Positions 41,781-50,586 of a stretch of 64,000 nt of DNA are shown piece after piece (positions within the stretch are counted from its first letter, which is position 1; the number at the start of each line of letters is the position of its first letter). This DNA comes from Pseudomonas sp. RIT-PI-q. Its GTDB lineage: Bacteria; Pseudomonadota; Gammaproteobacteria; Pseudomonadales; Pseudomonadaceae. Position numbers and translations under genes: made by a program. The stretch covers positions 62,001 through 126,000 of the forward strand of contig NZ_LHPC01000031.1 of the NCBI RefSeq assembly GCF_001297125.1, read 5' to 3'. Under the pieces are notes generated by a model. It did not search any database. It had not been told where the DNA came from and saw nothing but the letters and a program-made list of their open reading frames with translations.

Positions 41781-42863
41781 TCAGAATGCGAGTTGTCGTG
41801 TGAGCTGAATCGCGGCGTTTTCCAGCCTGAGCAAAAACGCCTTGCGCGGTTGTCCTCCACCATAGCCCGTGAGCGAGCCGTCCGCACCGATCACCCGGTG
41901 GCAGGGCACGACGATCGAAAGACGGTTGTGCCCGTTGGCCAGGCCCACCGCGCGACTGGCGCCGGGCTTGCCCAACTGTGCGGCGATGGCGCCGTAGGTG
42001 CTGGTCTGGCCGTAGGGGATTTGCGCCAGTTGCGCCCAGACCTGCCGCGCGAATTCGCTGCCGGGCAAGTGTAGTGGAACATTGAACTCGGTGAGTTTGC
42101 CGGCGAAATACTGCGTCAGTTCAGCTTCAATTTGCTGCAAATGCCCGTTGTGCCCCGGCGCGATCGCGTAGCCATAACGGTTTTGCAATTCTTCGACTTC
42201 ACGGGTCAGCGCCGGCCGGTCAAGAAACTCCAGCAGCACCAACCCACGACGTTCGGCCATGGCGATCATCGGCCCCAATGGCGTAGTTAACCGGGTGAAC
42301 AGCAGCGGCTCGCTATTGGCGGCCCGGCCCGGGGTGATGTTGAAGGACTTTTGAAACGCATCGCGAAAACCGCTGAGGGATTCATAACCCGAGTCGTAGG
42401 CTGCGTTGTCGATCGACTCGCCCTGTTTGATCCCGCCCAACGCCATGCCGAGGCGCCGGGTGCGCAGCCAGGCATGAAAGGTCATGCCGAAATGCTGTTT
42501 GAACCAGCGCCGCAGTTTCAGCGGCTCGATGCCCTCGGAGAGCAACTGGGCATCGGTCCAGCGCTGTTCGGGGTCGGCGTCTACCGATTTGAGCAGTTGC
42601 TGCACCCAGTCCGGCGCAATGGCTGCGGCGTCCAGTGGCTTGCAGCGCAGGCAGGCGCGGTAGCCTGCGGACATGCATTCATCGGCGTGGGCGAAGAACT
42701 CGACGTTCTCCGGCTTCGGTTTGCGCGCCGTGCAACTGGGGCGGCAGAAAATGCCGGTGGTTTTCACCGCAGTAAAGAACACCCCCTCGTAGGCGGTGTC
42801 TCGTTCGAGCATGGCGCGAACCATCTCGGCGTGGGGCGGAAGCACTGCGTTTTGTAGGTTCAT
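41781..42863 (-). CDS. ada: Bifunctional Ada: transcriptional activator and O6-methylguanine-DNA methyltransferase
   Basis: This protein of 360 residues has a zinc-binding N-terminal domain whose Cys40, Cys44, Cys71 and Cys74 match the Ada methyl-phosphotriester acceptor site (GIFCRPSC and CLRC). An AraC-type HTH lies at about 95-185 (SIDNAAYDSGYESLSGFRDAFQKSF). The C-terminal methyltransferase has the acceptor in IVVPCHRVIG near residue 325. On methylation at Cys40 it should activate its own operon, here with the PEP-mutase-like gene and alkA. The ATG at 42863 is chosen over the longer ORF because the acceptor Cys then falls at the usual position. Confidence 0.94.
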   Translation of the reverse strand: MNLQNAVLPPHAEMVRAMLERDTAYEGVFFTAVKTTGIFCRPSCTARKPKPENVEFFAHADECMSAGYRACLRCKPLDAAAIAPDWVQQLLKSVDADPEQRWTDAQLLSEGIEPLKLRRWFKQHFGMTFHAWLRTRRLGMALGGIKQGESIDNAAYDSGYESLSGFRDAFQKSFNITPGRAANSEPLLFTRLTTPLGPMIAMAERRGLVLLEFLDRPALTREVEELQNRYGYAIAPGHNGHLQQIEAELTQYFAGKLTEFNVPLHLPGSEFARQVWAQLAQIPYGQTSTYGAIAAQLGKPGASRAVGLANGHNRLSIVVPCHRVIGADGSLTGYGGGQPRKAFLLRLENAAIQLTRQLAF

Positions 42864-42934
42864 GGACTGAGCATAAGGCCCGAAGGCCACAGCCTCCACC
42901 GCAAAATCGACAAAGAATTCCTGCACCGCCCCCC

Positions 42935-43038
42935 TTGTAGGAGCTGGCTTGCCAGCGATGGACTCAAGGCCGCCGCATCGATTCAGTAAAACACGCGTTA
43001 TCGTTGACGACCTTCGCTGGCAAGCCAGCTCCTACAGG
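42935..43038. repeat. REP pair, 'gtaggagctggcttgccagcga' family
   Basis: Arms 42935-42958 and 43012-43038 lie between ada and arsC, upstream of ada and downstream of arsC. Confidence 0.85.
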
Positions 43039-43049
43039 GTTGTGCGAAA

Positions 43050-43544
43050 TTATTCAGGCGCTGCGATGCGGTCCAGTTCGGTTTTCAGTTCGGTGTCCGA
43101 CAGGCTGTTCAGATCCAGGGCGAAGAAGGCTGCAAAGCGTGTTTTGATCGTTTCGACAGTGCTGTCGAAAGCCGCCTGGATTTGCTGCTCAGTGCCGTGG
43201 ACGTCCGATGGATCGGCCAACCCCCAGTGGCTTTTGATCGCCGGGCCGAAGTACACCGGACAGGCTTCCCCGGCTGCCTTGTCGCACACGGTGATGACGA
43301 TATCGGGCGGGGAATCGGCGAAGGCCGAGGAGTCTTTGCTGTACAGGCCTTCGGTGGAGATGCCGAGGTTGTGCAGGGTTTGCACGGCGTGAGGGTTGAG
43401 CCGGCCGCTGGGGAAACTGCCGGAACTCACCGCTTCAAAACCTGCTGGGGCCAAGTGATTGAACAGGGCTTCGCTCAACACGCTGCGGCAACTGTTGGCG
43501 GTGCACATGAAGAGAATTCTGATTGGGGCAGGGCGTGCGTTCAT
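43050..43544 (-). CDS. arsC: Arsenate reductase ArsC / low-molecular-weight protein tyrosine phosphatase fold
   Basis: This protein of 164 residues has the P-loop CTANSCRS (CX5R) at residues 14-21 and the DPSDVHG general-acid loop near residue 115. A cysteine pair in VCDKAAGEACPVYF suits the thioredoxin-coupled ArsC type. It would reduce arsenate to arsenite. No arsR, arsB or acr3 gene is adjacent. A 26-bp near-palindrome (43555-43580), just before the start codon, looks like an ArsR operator. An unlinked ArsR and efflux pump are therefore assumed. Confidence 0.85.
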   Translation of the reverse strand: MNARPAPIRILFMCTANSCRSVLSEALFNHLAPAGFEAVSSGSFPSGRLNPHAVQTLHNLGISTEGLYSKDSSAFADSPPDIVITVCDKAAGEACPVYFGPAIKSHWGLADPSDVHGTEQQIQAAFDSTVETIKTRFAAFFALDLNSLSDTELKTELDRIAAPE

Positions 43545-43554
43545 CGGAGCGGCT

Positions 43555-43580
43555 CGTATATATGGATATCCGAATATACG
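43555..43580. promoter_or_regulatory. ArsR-like operator upstream of arsC
   Basis: The arms CGTATAT and ATATACG flank a perfect GGATATCC core in a 26-bp near-palindrome ending 11 nt before the arsC ATG. Bound repressor would overlap the start region. Confidence 0.55.
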
Positions 43581-43638
43581 TAGGCCAACTGAAAATGCCA
43601 ATGCTCTGAGTACGATCGAAAGGGCACCGCAGGGCCAA

Positions 43639-43744
43639 TGTGGGAGCGGGCTTGCTCGCGAAGGCGCCGTGTCAGTCGACATCACTTTGACTGACAGACC
43701 GCTTTCGCGAGCAAGTCGAATCGTCGCACCGCCGCTCCCACATT
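43639..43744. repeat. REP pair carrying an internal insert
   Basis: The left arm (43639-43667) is 'gtgggagcgggcttgctcgcga'. The right arm (43701-43744) has the insert TCGAATCGTCGCACC after GCAAG, as in the REP at 29940-30046. Confidence 0.75.
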
Positions 43745-43758
43745 AGTTAGGGGGTGTC

Positions 43759-44379
43759 TCAGGCCCGGCGCGCCATCAGCAACACCGAAGCCGCCGCCGA
43801 CAACAATCCCGCGCAGCAACGGTTGAATATCCGCTTGCCCCGTGGCTCGGCGAACCAGCGGCGCATGTGCAGGCCCATGTAGGCATAGGCACCGATGGCG
43901 ATCCATTCCAGTACCAGAAACAGCGCGCCCAACACCGCAAATTGCGGGGTTATCGCTCGGGTCGAGTCGACGAATTGCGGGAGGAATGCGGTAAAGATCA
44001 GGATCGCTTTCGGATTACCGGCCGCCACCAGAAACTCCTGGCGCGCCAACGCCAGCATGCCCACCGGCGCACCCGCCACCGCGTTTTGTGCGCCCGGATC
44101 GGCACGCCACAATTGCCAGGCGAGATAGAGCAGGTACATCGCCCCCAGAATCTTGATCCCGTAGAACAACAACTCCGAGGTTTGCAGCACCACCGCCAAC
44201 CCTGCCGAGGCGAGGGCAATCATCCCGGCGAACGCCAGCAGACGACCGATCCCGGCCAGGCAGGCCGTGCGGTAGCCGTAGCGGGTCGAGTTGCTGACCG
44301 ACAGCAAATTGTTCGGGCCGGGCGCCATGTTCAGGGCGAAGCAGGCGGGAAGAAATAGCGTGAGCGTGGCAAGGTCCAT
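43759..44379 (-). CDS. LysE/RhtB-family amino-acid exporter
   Basis: This membrane protein of 206 residues has six hydrophobic segments and the LysE family start: FALNMAPGPNNLLSVSNSTRYG near residue 14, GIGRLLAFAGMIALASAGL, and YLLYLAWQLWRA near residue 70. NPKAILIFTAFLPQFV near residue 115 is the second conserved loop. Members export amino acids, homoserine lactone or related compounds. There is no linked regulator, and the substrate is unknown. It is divergent from tctC. Confidence 0.88.
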   Translation of the reverse strand: MDLATLTLFLPACFALNMAPGPNNLLSVSNSTRYGYRTACLAGIGRLLAFAGMIALASAGLAVVLQTSELLFYGIKILGAMYLLYLAWQLWRADPGAQNAVAGAPVGMLALARQEFLVAAGNPKAILIFTAFLPQFVDSTRAITPQFAVLGALFLVLEWIAIGAYAYMGLHMRRWFAEPRGKRIFNRCCAGLLSAAASVLLMARRA

Positions 44380-44592
44380 AACGGGGCTCCTGGTACGAGA
44401 GCCGTATTTTTATCATGGATGGCGGGTGGCTTGGCCCATACAGCGGCGCATTCAAGTCGCCGTACACTTGCCCCGGCACGTCAAAAACAGATCTATGACC
44501 TACGCTTGTTCACAGACGCATGCTCAGTGAGCAGGGCTTGCTCCTGAGCGGGATTCACCGGCACCTAAAAAAACAATATCGGGAGACTACTC

Positions 44593-45564
44593 ATGCAGGC
44601 TTTGTTCCGTCGATTCACTCGTTCCATGGCCATTGGCATCACCGCTGCCGCGCTCACCACACCGGCGTTCGCGCTGGACACCGTCAAGTTCATGGCCCCA
44701 GGTTCCGTCGGTGGGGGATATGACCAGACCGCACGGGATTTGGGCAAAGCCTTGATCGAAGCCAAGTCGGCCAAAGCCGTGACCTTCGAAAACAAAGGTG
44801 GGGCAGGCGGGACGTTGGGGCTGGCGCAGTTTGCCAACAGCACCAAGGGCGACCCGAATGCGCTGCTCGTTGTCGGCGCGATCATGGTAGCGGGCATTGA
44901 ACAGAACAAGCCGCAAATCACCTTGAAGGATGTCACGCCGATTGCCCGGCTTTTTACCGAGTACAACGTGATTGCCGTGCGCAAGGAGTCCGAGTTCAAA
45001 ACCCTGGAGGACTTGCTGAAAGCCTTCAAGGAAAAACCCTCCAGCATTACTTGGGGCGGGGGTTCCAAGGGTTCGATCGATCACATTGGCATCGCCGATC
45101 TGGCCGGCAAAATGGATATACCCGTGAACAAGGTCAATTACGTCGCCTTCGCCGGTGGCGGTGAAGTCGTTGCGCAGGTACTGGGTGGGCAGATCAAGGT
45201 GATCACCGGAGGCTATGCCGAGCTGGGCCAATACATCAAAAACGGCCAGTTCCGGGTACTCGCCATCGGCGCGCCGGAACGCGTTGAAGGCATCGACGCA
45301 CCCACGCTTAAAGAGAAAGGCTACGACGTGATCATCGGTAACTGGCGCGGCGTCTACGGTGCGGCGAACCTCACGCCCGAGCAACGCAAAGAAGTCACCG
45401 ACGCCGTGCTGGCCGCCGCCGATAGCAACGTCTGGAAGGACAATGTCAAAACCAATGCGTGGTCACCGAGCATCCTGACCGGGGATGAGTTCGGCAAATT
45501 CGTCGACGCAGAACACGTGCGCCTGCACGCGATGCTGGTCGAGGTCGGGTTGATTGCCAAATGA
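44593..45564 (+). CDS. tctC: Tripartite tricarboxylate transporter, periplasmic binding subunit TctC
   Basis: This protein of 323 residues has a signal peptide ending near PAFA-LD (residue 28). The TctC fold follows: DTVKFMAPGSVGGGYDQTARDLGKAL, FENKGGAGGTLGLAQFANS, then ITWGGGSKGSIDHIGIADLAG near residue 155. It binds citrate or similar tri/dicarboxylates and delivers them to TctAB. It heads the tctC-tctB-tctA operon. The TctDE two-component regulators and the OpdH porin often linked to this operon are not here, so regulation is unclear. The gap before it (213 bp) shows no clear operator. Confidence 0.92.
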   Translation: MQALFRRFTRSMAIGITAAALTTPAFALDTVKFMAPGSVGGGYDQTARDLGKALIEAKSAKAVTFENKGGAGGTLGLAQFANSTKGDPNALLVVGAIMVAGIEQNKPQITLKDVTPIARLFTEYNVIAVRKESEFKTLEDLLKAFKEKPSSITWGGGSKGSIDHIGIADLAGKMDIPVNKVNYVAFAGGGEVVAQVLGGQIKVITGGYAELGQYIKNGQFRVLAIGAPERVEGIDAPTLKEKGYDVIIGNWRGVYGAANLTPEQRKEVTDAVLAAADSNVWKDNVKTNAWSPSILTGDEFGKFVDAEHVRLHAMLVEVGLIAK

Positions 45565-46055
45565 ATGAGCCGCGCAAAATACTTCCGGCGCAACTGGCGA
45601 TTGGCGTCGGTGTGATAGTGATCGCCGCCGTGTTGGCGGTCGGGGCCTTTCGGTTTCCGGCCGAGATGGGTTTCGTCATCCTCGGCGCCCACGTTTACCC
45701 CTACGCCTTGGCCGGGTTCCTCGGCATCGTCGGTCTGTTGCTGAGTATTCAGGCCGCCACCGGAGGTTTTCGTGAACTGGCGGATCACAGTGATGAGAGT
45801 GAAAAAGCGCTCCCCGGCGGCAAACTCGGTGCTACTTGGGTCACTGCGGGGCTGGTGGGGGTGGCGTTGCTGATCAACTTGATCGGCTTCGTGCTGGCGG
45901 CAGGGTTGCTGTTTGCCTGCTCGGCACGGGGTTTTGGCAGTCGCCGCCCGGTGCGCGACCTGGCCATCGGCATTGCCTTGACGCTACCGATCTACTGGCT
46001 GTTCAACGCCGGGCTCGGGGTCTCCCTTCCGCCCCTTATCAACGCCTGGATCTGA
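45561..46055 (+). CDS. tctB: Tripartite tricarboxylate transporter, small membrane subunit TctB
   Basis: This protein of 164 residues has four hydrophobic segments: LAIGVGVIVIAAVLAVGAF near residue 10, HVYPYALAGFLGIVGLLLSI, VTAGLVGVALLINLIGFVLAAGLLF, and a terminal segment ending YWLFNAGLGVSLPPL. Its ATG overlaps the tctC stop by 4 nt (ATGA), so the two are translationally coupled. It forms the membrane complex with TctA. Confidence 0.9.
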   Translation: MNEPRKILPAQLAIGVGVIVIAAVLAVGAFRFPAEMGFVILGAHVYPYALAGFLGIVGLLLSIQAATGGFRELADHSDESEKALPGGKLGATWVTAGLVGVALLINLIGFVLAAGLLFACSARGFGSRRPVRDLAIGIALTLPIYWLFNAGLGVSLPPLINAWI

Positions 46056-46079
46056 TCCGGGCCGAAGGAGGTCAATAAG

Positions 46080-47588
46080 GTGGACATTCTCTCAAGCCTG
46101 GCAATCGGTTTTGCCGCGGCGCTGACACCGATCAACTTGATGTGGGGCTTCATCGGCTGTTTGCTCGGCACCGCGATCGGGGTCTTGCCGGGAATCGGGC
46201 CGGCGCTGACGGTGGCGTTGCTGCTGCCGATCACCGCCAAGGTCGATCCTACCGGTGCGTTGATCATGTTCGCCGGGATCTATTACGGCGCGCAGTTTGG
46301 CGGCTCAACCACGTCAATTTTGCTCAACACGCCAGGGGAGTCGTCCTCCATGGTCACCGCCCTGGAAGGCAACCTCATGGCTCGCAACGGACGCGCAGGG
46401 CCGGCGCTGGCCACGGCGGCGATAGGCTCGTTCGTGGCCGGCACCATCGCGACGATCTTGCTGACCCTGTTTGCCCCGATCGTTGCCACGCTGGCGCTCA
46501 AGTTTGGCCCGGCGGAATATTTCGCGATTCTGGTGCTGTCCTTCACGACGGTATCGGCGGTACTCGGCGCGTCGATGCTGCGCGGTTTCGCCTCGTTGGG
46601 GATTGGCCTGGCGGTGGGTTTGATTGGCCTGGACGCGACGTCGGGCATTGCTCGCTACACCCTGGGGGTGCCGGAATTGGTGGATGGCATCGAAGTGGTG
46701 CTGGTGGCCGTCGGGCTGTTTGCCGTGGGTGAGGCTTTGTACAGCCTGCTGTATCAAAAGGAAGAAGCATCCGGTCGGCACCGCTTGACCTCGTTGTGGA
46801 TGACCAGGGCCGACTGGAAACGCTCGGTCCCCGCCTGGTTGCGAGGAACGCTGATCGGATTTCCCTTTGGTTCGATTCCGGCAGGCGGCGCTGAGATTCC
46901 GACCTTTCTGTCTTATTCGGCCGAACGCAAACTGAGCAAGTTTCCGAAAGAGTTTGCCGGCAGCAAGGGGCAGGGGGCGATAGAAGGTGTTGCCGGCCCT
47001 GAGGCAGCCAACAACGCGAGCGCGACGGGTTCGCTGGTGCCGTTGCTGACATTAGGCATACCGACCTCCGCCACGGCCGCGATTCTGTTGGCCGCTTTCC
47101 AGAACTACAACCTGCAACCGGGGCCGATGCTGTTCCAGACCTCCGGTGAACTGGTCTGGACGCTGGTGGCCTCGTTGTACATTGGCAACGTGATTCTGCT
47201 GGTGTTGAACCTGCCGTTGGTGGGCCTTTGGGTCAAGCTGTTGCAGATCCCCCGACCCTACCTGAACGCCGGCATCCTGGTGTTTGCCACCATTGGTGTG
47301 TACGGCATGCGTCATTCTTCCTTCGACCTGCTGCTGATGCTGGCCATCGGCTGGGGCGGCGTGCTGATGCGCCGTTTCGATTTTCCCGTCGCCCCGGTGA
47401 TCGTCGGCATGCTGCTGGGGCCAATGGCTGAAAAGCAGCTGCGCAATGCCTTGTCGATTGGCGAAGGAGACTGGTCGATATTTATCACGCAACCCATTGC
47501 AGCCTCGTTCCTCGCGCTGACGCTCCTGGTTCTGCTAGTGCCCCACCTGCTGCACGCCCGCGGCATCAAATTGCATGAGGACGATTGA
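46080..47588 (+). CDS. tctA: Tripartite tricarboxylate transporter, large membrane subunit TctA
   Basis: This protein of 502 residues has about twelve hydrophobic segments and the TctA motifs GFIGCLLGTAIGVLPGIGPA near residue 25, YYGAQFGGSTTSILLNTPGESSS near residue 65 and the second half GIPTSATAAILLAA near residue 325. It starts at GTG 46080 after a strong GAAGGAGG ribosome site. It is the carrier subunit that uses the ion gradient to move the carboxylate. It is the last gene of the operon, followed by a REP repeat. Confidence 0.93.
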   Translation: MDILSSLAIGFAAALTPINLMWGFIGCLLGTAIGVLPGIGPALTVALLLPITAKVDPTGALIMFAGIYYGAQFGGSTTSILLNTPGESSSMVTALEGNLMARNGRAGPALATAAIGSFVAGTIATILLTLFAPIVATLALKFGPAEYFAILVLSFTTVSAVLGASMLRGFASLGIGLAVGLIGLDATSGIARYTLGVPELVDGIEVVLVAVGLFAVGEALYSLLYQKEEASGRHRLTSLWMTRADWKRSVPAWLRGTLIGFPFGSIPAGGAEIPTFLSYSAERKLSKFPKEFAGSKGQGAIEGVAGPEAANNASATGSLVPLLTLGIPTSATAAILLAAFQNYNLQPGPMLFQTSGELVWTLVASLYIGNVILLVLNLPLVGLWVKLLQIPRPYLNAGILVFATIGVYGMRHSSFDLLLMLAIGWGGVLMRRFDFPVAPVIVGMLLGPMAEKQLRNALSIGEGDWSIFITQPIAASFLALTLLVLLVPHLLHARGIKLHEDD

Positions 47589-47623
47589 ACGCGGGAGACC
47601 ACCACCCCTGTACTTTCCGCTCC

Positions 47624-47768
47624 GTAGCAGCTGTCGAGCCTGCGAGGCTGCGTTCGGCTGCGCAGCAGTCGTGAAATCAGGCAATGCGGTGTATCAGGAA
47701 AACCGTGTGCTCAGGTTTCACGACTGCTGCGCAGCCGAACGCAGCCTCGCAAGCTCGACAGCTGCTAC
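47624..47768. repeat. REP-like inverted repeat, 'gtagcagct...gcgttcggctgcg' family
   Basis: Long arms (47624-47676 and 47715-47768, over 50 bp) occupy the gap between tctA and the LysE gene. The rest of the 288-bp gap holds only the next promoter. Confidence 0.85.
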
Positions 47769-47876
47769 GAGGTGTGTGTAGCCGTTGAAACTCGTGTTGG
47801 GCAGTTTTCTTCAATACGTGGGCAGGGGGGCTCTTTACCTTGAGCACTGTTTCCACTGACTTGAAGAAGGTATGCG

Positions 47877-48464
47877 ATGAGTCTGATTATCTCCATGGCG
47901 GCGTTTGCCCTGGTGGCCTCGATTACACCGGGGCCGGTGAACATTGTGGCGTTGAGCGCCGGCGCGCAGTTCGGTTTTCGCGCCAGTCAACGGCATGTGG
48001 CCGGGGCGACGCTGGGTTTCGTGTTGTTGCTGGTGTTGATGGGCCTGGGCTTGCATGAGGTGTTGCAATTGTGGCCGGCGCTGACGCAGGTGGTGCAGTG
48101 GGCCGGCGTGGCGTTTCTATTGTTCATGGCCTACAAGTTGGCCGCCGACAACGGTCAGCTCGATGCGAAGGAGTCTGGCCGGGCACCGTCGATGCTCTAC
48201 GGCGCTGTCATGCAATGGCTCAACCCGAAAGCCTGGCTGGCCTGCGTCGCCGGCATGGGCGCGTTTGTCGCCGATGGCGAAGCGCGGCTGGTCTGGCAAT
48301 TTGCCGCGGTGTATCTGGTGATTTGCTACGTGTCTGTCGGCTGCTGGGCTTATGCCGGGACCTTTTTGCGCGGCTATCTGAACAACCCGGCGGGGATGCG
48401 CGTGTTCAACCGGACCATGGCGATGTTGCTGGCCATAAGCGCGGTGTATCTGCTGCTGCCTTAG
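47877..48464 (+). CDS. LysE/RhtB-family amino-acid exporter
   Basis: This protein of 195 residues has six hydrophobic segments and the family motif VASITPGPVNIVALSAGAQFGF near residue 12, plus WLNPKAWLACVAGMGAF near residue 105. It is convergent to the AraC gene with a 4-nt overlap of the stop codons. Convergent AraC/LysE pairs occur widely, and the regulator may control this exporter. The substrate is unknown. Confidence 0.88.
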   Translation: MSLIISMAAFALVASITPGPVNIVALSAGAQFGFRASQRHVAGATLGFVLLLVLMGLGLHEVLQLWPALTQVVQWAGVAFLLFMAYKLAADNGQLDAKESGRAPSMLYGAVMQWLNPKAWLACVAGMGAFVADGEARLVWQFAAVYLVICYVSVGCWAYAGTFLRGYLNNPAGMRVFNRTMAMLLAISAVYLLLP

Positions 48465-49294
48465 CCGCGATATTGCCCCGGTGTCGCGGCCAGGTGCTGT
48501 TTGAACACCCGCTGAAAATGCGCCTGGTCGGCAAACCCCGCTTCCAGTGCGACATCGGCGATCAGCTTGCCGCTGCGCAATTGATCCTGGGCGAACTGGA
48601 TGCGCCGGTTCAGCAGAAACGCGTGGGGCGTCATGCCGTAATGTTGCTTGAACGCGCGGATCAGGTAGGACGGCGACAGCTGCGCCGCCTCGCAAATATC
48701 TTCGAGCTTGAGCAGGTGCGTGCAGTGATCGCGGATGTAATCGGCGGCGCGCTCCAGTTTGAAATTGGGTTCGCGCAGCGGTTGGTCGACCGGATTCAGC
48801 CGTAGTTGCACGTCGGTGAAAAACTCCACCGCCGCGCTGTGTTTAGCCAGCACGTCTTGCTGCTGATCGACCAACACTTCATACAACGCCTTCAAGCCTT
48901 CAAACAGGCTGGCGTCGTGAGTGTGCGTGATGGAAAAACGGCGAAACGCCAGGTCCTGGCTGAACCCGAGCTGGTGCTGCAAGTCGGTGAGCCACGCCGT
49001 ATCGACGTAAAGCATCAGGTATGACCAAGGCTGATCGTCGATCGGGTTGCAGGCGTGGACATCGCCAGGGTTCATCAGCACCACGGTGCCGGCGCTGACC
49101 TGAAACTGCGCATGCTCATGAATATAAGTGCTGCGCCCGGCCGTGATCGCACCGATGGAAAAGTGCTCGTGGGAATGCCGGGTGTAGCAGACCTCGCGAC
49201 CATCGGCGATGGAGCGGGCTTCGATGAAGGGCAGGGCGTCGTCACGCCAGAAGCGCGGGGCCTTGTCGGCGTTTTTGGCAACGGTGTGCTTCAT
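48461..49294 (-). CDS. AraC-family transcriptional regulator
   Basis: This protein of 277 residues has an N-terminal cupin-like sensor (HSHEHFSIGAITAGRSTYIHE near residue 40, VVLMNPGDVHACNP near residue 70) and two C-terminal HTH units: KLEDICEAAQLSPSYLIRAFKQHYGMTPHAFLLNRRI near residue 200, then IADVALEAGFADQAHFQRVFKQHLAATPGQYR. The HTH spacing is typical of XylS/AraC activators. It overlaps the LysE exporter gene at the 3' end and faces it. The ligand is unknown. Confidence 0.9.
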   Translation of the reverse strand: MKHTVAKNADKAPRFWRDDALPFIEARSIADGREVCYTRHSHEHFSIGAITAGRSTYIHEHAQFQVSAGTVVLMNPGDVHACNPIDDQPWSYLMLYVDTAWLTDLQHQLGFSQDLAFRRFSITHTHDASLFEGLKALYEVLVDQQQDVLAKHSAAVEFFTDVQLRLNPVDQPLREPNFKLERAADYIRDHCTHLLKLEDICEAAQLSPSYLIRAFKQHYGMTPHAFLLNRRIQFAQDQLRSGKLIADVALEAGFADQAHFQRVFKQHLAATPGQYRG

Positions 49295-49327
49295 GGTCAG
49301 TCCTCGGCAGGTCAGCGTCGGAGTGTA

Positions 49328-49831
49328 TTAGCTCTCACCGTTAAAGGCTCGTTGCAGCTCGGCGATGTCGAGTTTTTTCATCTGCATCATCGCTTCCATG
49401 GCGCGCTGGGATTTTGCCGTGTCGGGGTCTTTGATCATGTCCATCAGGGCAATCGGCACAATCTGCCACGACAGCCCGAACTTGTCCTTGAGCCAGCCGC
49501 ATTGCTGGGCCTGAGGGACGCCGCCGGCGGACAGGGTTCCCCAGTAGTGATCGATTTCTTCCTGGGTCTGGCAATTGACCTGGAACGAAACCGCCTCGCT
49601 GAACTTGAACAACGGACCGCCGTTCAGGCCGGTGAAACTATGCCCGTCGAGTTCGAAGCTGACCGTCATCACCGAGCCTTCGGGCCGACCGTGGAATTCG
49701 AAACCGGCGTGGCCGTAATAGGTGGTGGCGGTGATTTTCGAATGGTCGAAGATCGAGCAGTAATACTTCGCGGCCTCTTCGGCCTGATCGTCAAACCATA
49801 GGCAGGGGGTAAGTTTTTGCACACGTTGCAT
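49328..49831 (-). CDS. VOC-family protein, PhnB-like
   Basis: This protein of 167 residues has two beta-alpha-beta-beta-beta modules of the vicinal-oxygen-chelate fold: LTPCLWFDDQAEEAAKYYCSIF near the start, DGHSFTGLNGGPLFKF near residue 60, and CGWLKDKFGLSWQIVP near residue 108. The PhnB/3-demethylubiquinone-methyltransferase-like subgroup is of unknown function and often lacks a metal site. It is on the same strand as the AraC gene, 33 nt upstream of it, so the two may share a transcript. Confidence 0.85.
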   Translation of the reverse strand: MQRVQKLTPCLWFDDQAEEAAKYYCSIFDHSKITATTYYGHAGFEFHGRPEGSVMTVSFELDGHSFTGLNGGPLFKFSEAVSFQVNCQTQEEIDHYWGTLSAGGVPQAQQCGWLKDKFGLSWQIVPIALMDMIKDPDTAKSQRAMEAMMQMKKLDIAELQRAFNGES

Positions 49832-50095
49832 GGCGCTGCTCCTCTACGGATTACTCATGCTGAGTTTCAGCGTAGTCAGCCTGTGCTCGTCTGGTCGTAC
49901 CGTAGATCGACAAGTGCGCCGGGTTTGTCAGGTGAAATGGAGTCGATATGACCATCTTTAAGTCTTAACGACTAAGTCAGTGAGGAGTCTTTTTGACTCG
50001 GTGAGTTACAGGGCATTGATTTACAACGACTAAATATATGGCATGAGACTTGATGTACCAGACGTACAACTGACCCGCTTCAGGAGTACGAAAAA

Positions 50096-50362
<267 letters not shown>

Positions 50363-50425
50363 CACGCTTTGGCGGACGTACACAGCCCAAATGTGGGAGC
50401 GTGTTCCTCCAGACAACCCGATCAA

Positions 50426-50525
50426 CTGTAGGAGCGAGCTTGCTCGCGATGAACCCACAGGCACCGCGTTAATCCTGGTAACACGCGTCATCGTTGACGA
50501 CCTTCGCGAGCAAGCTCGCTCCTAC
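50426..50525. repeat. REP pair, 'gtaggagcgagcttgctcgcgatg' family
   Basis: Arms 50426-50453 and 50505-50525 lie between the PpyR-like gene and the LysR gene. Confidence 0.85.
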
Positions 50526-50586
50526 GGCTCTTCCAAGTGATCCGCCGTAGTGGTGAAACCAACAGCTGCAACAACGGATATACACC

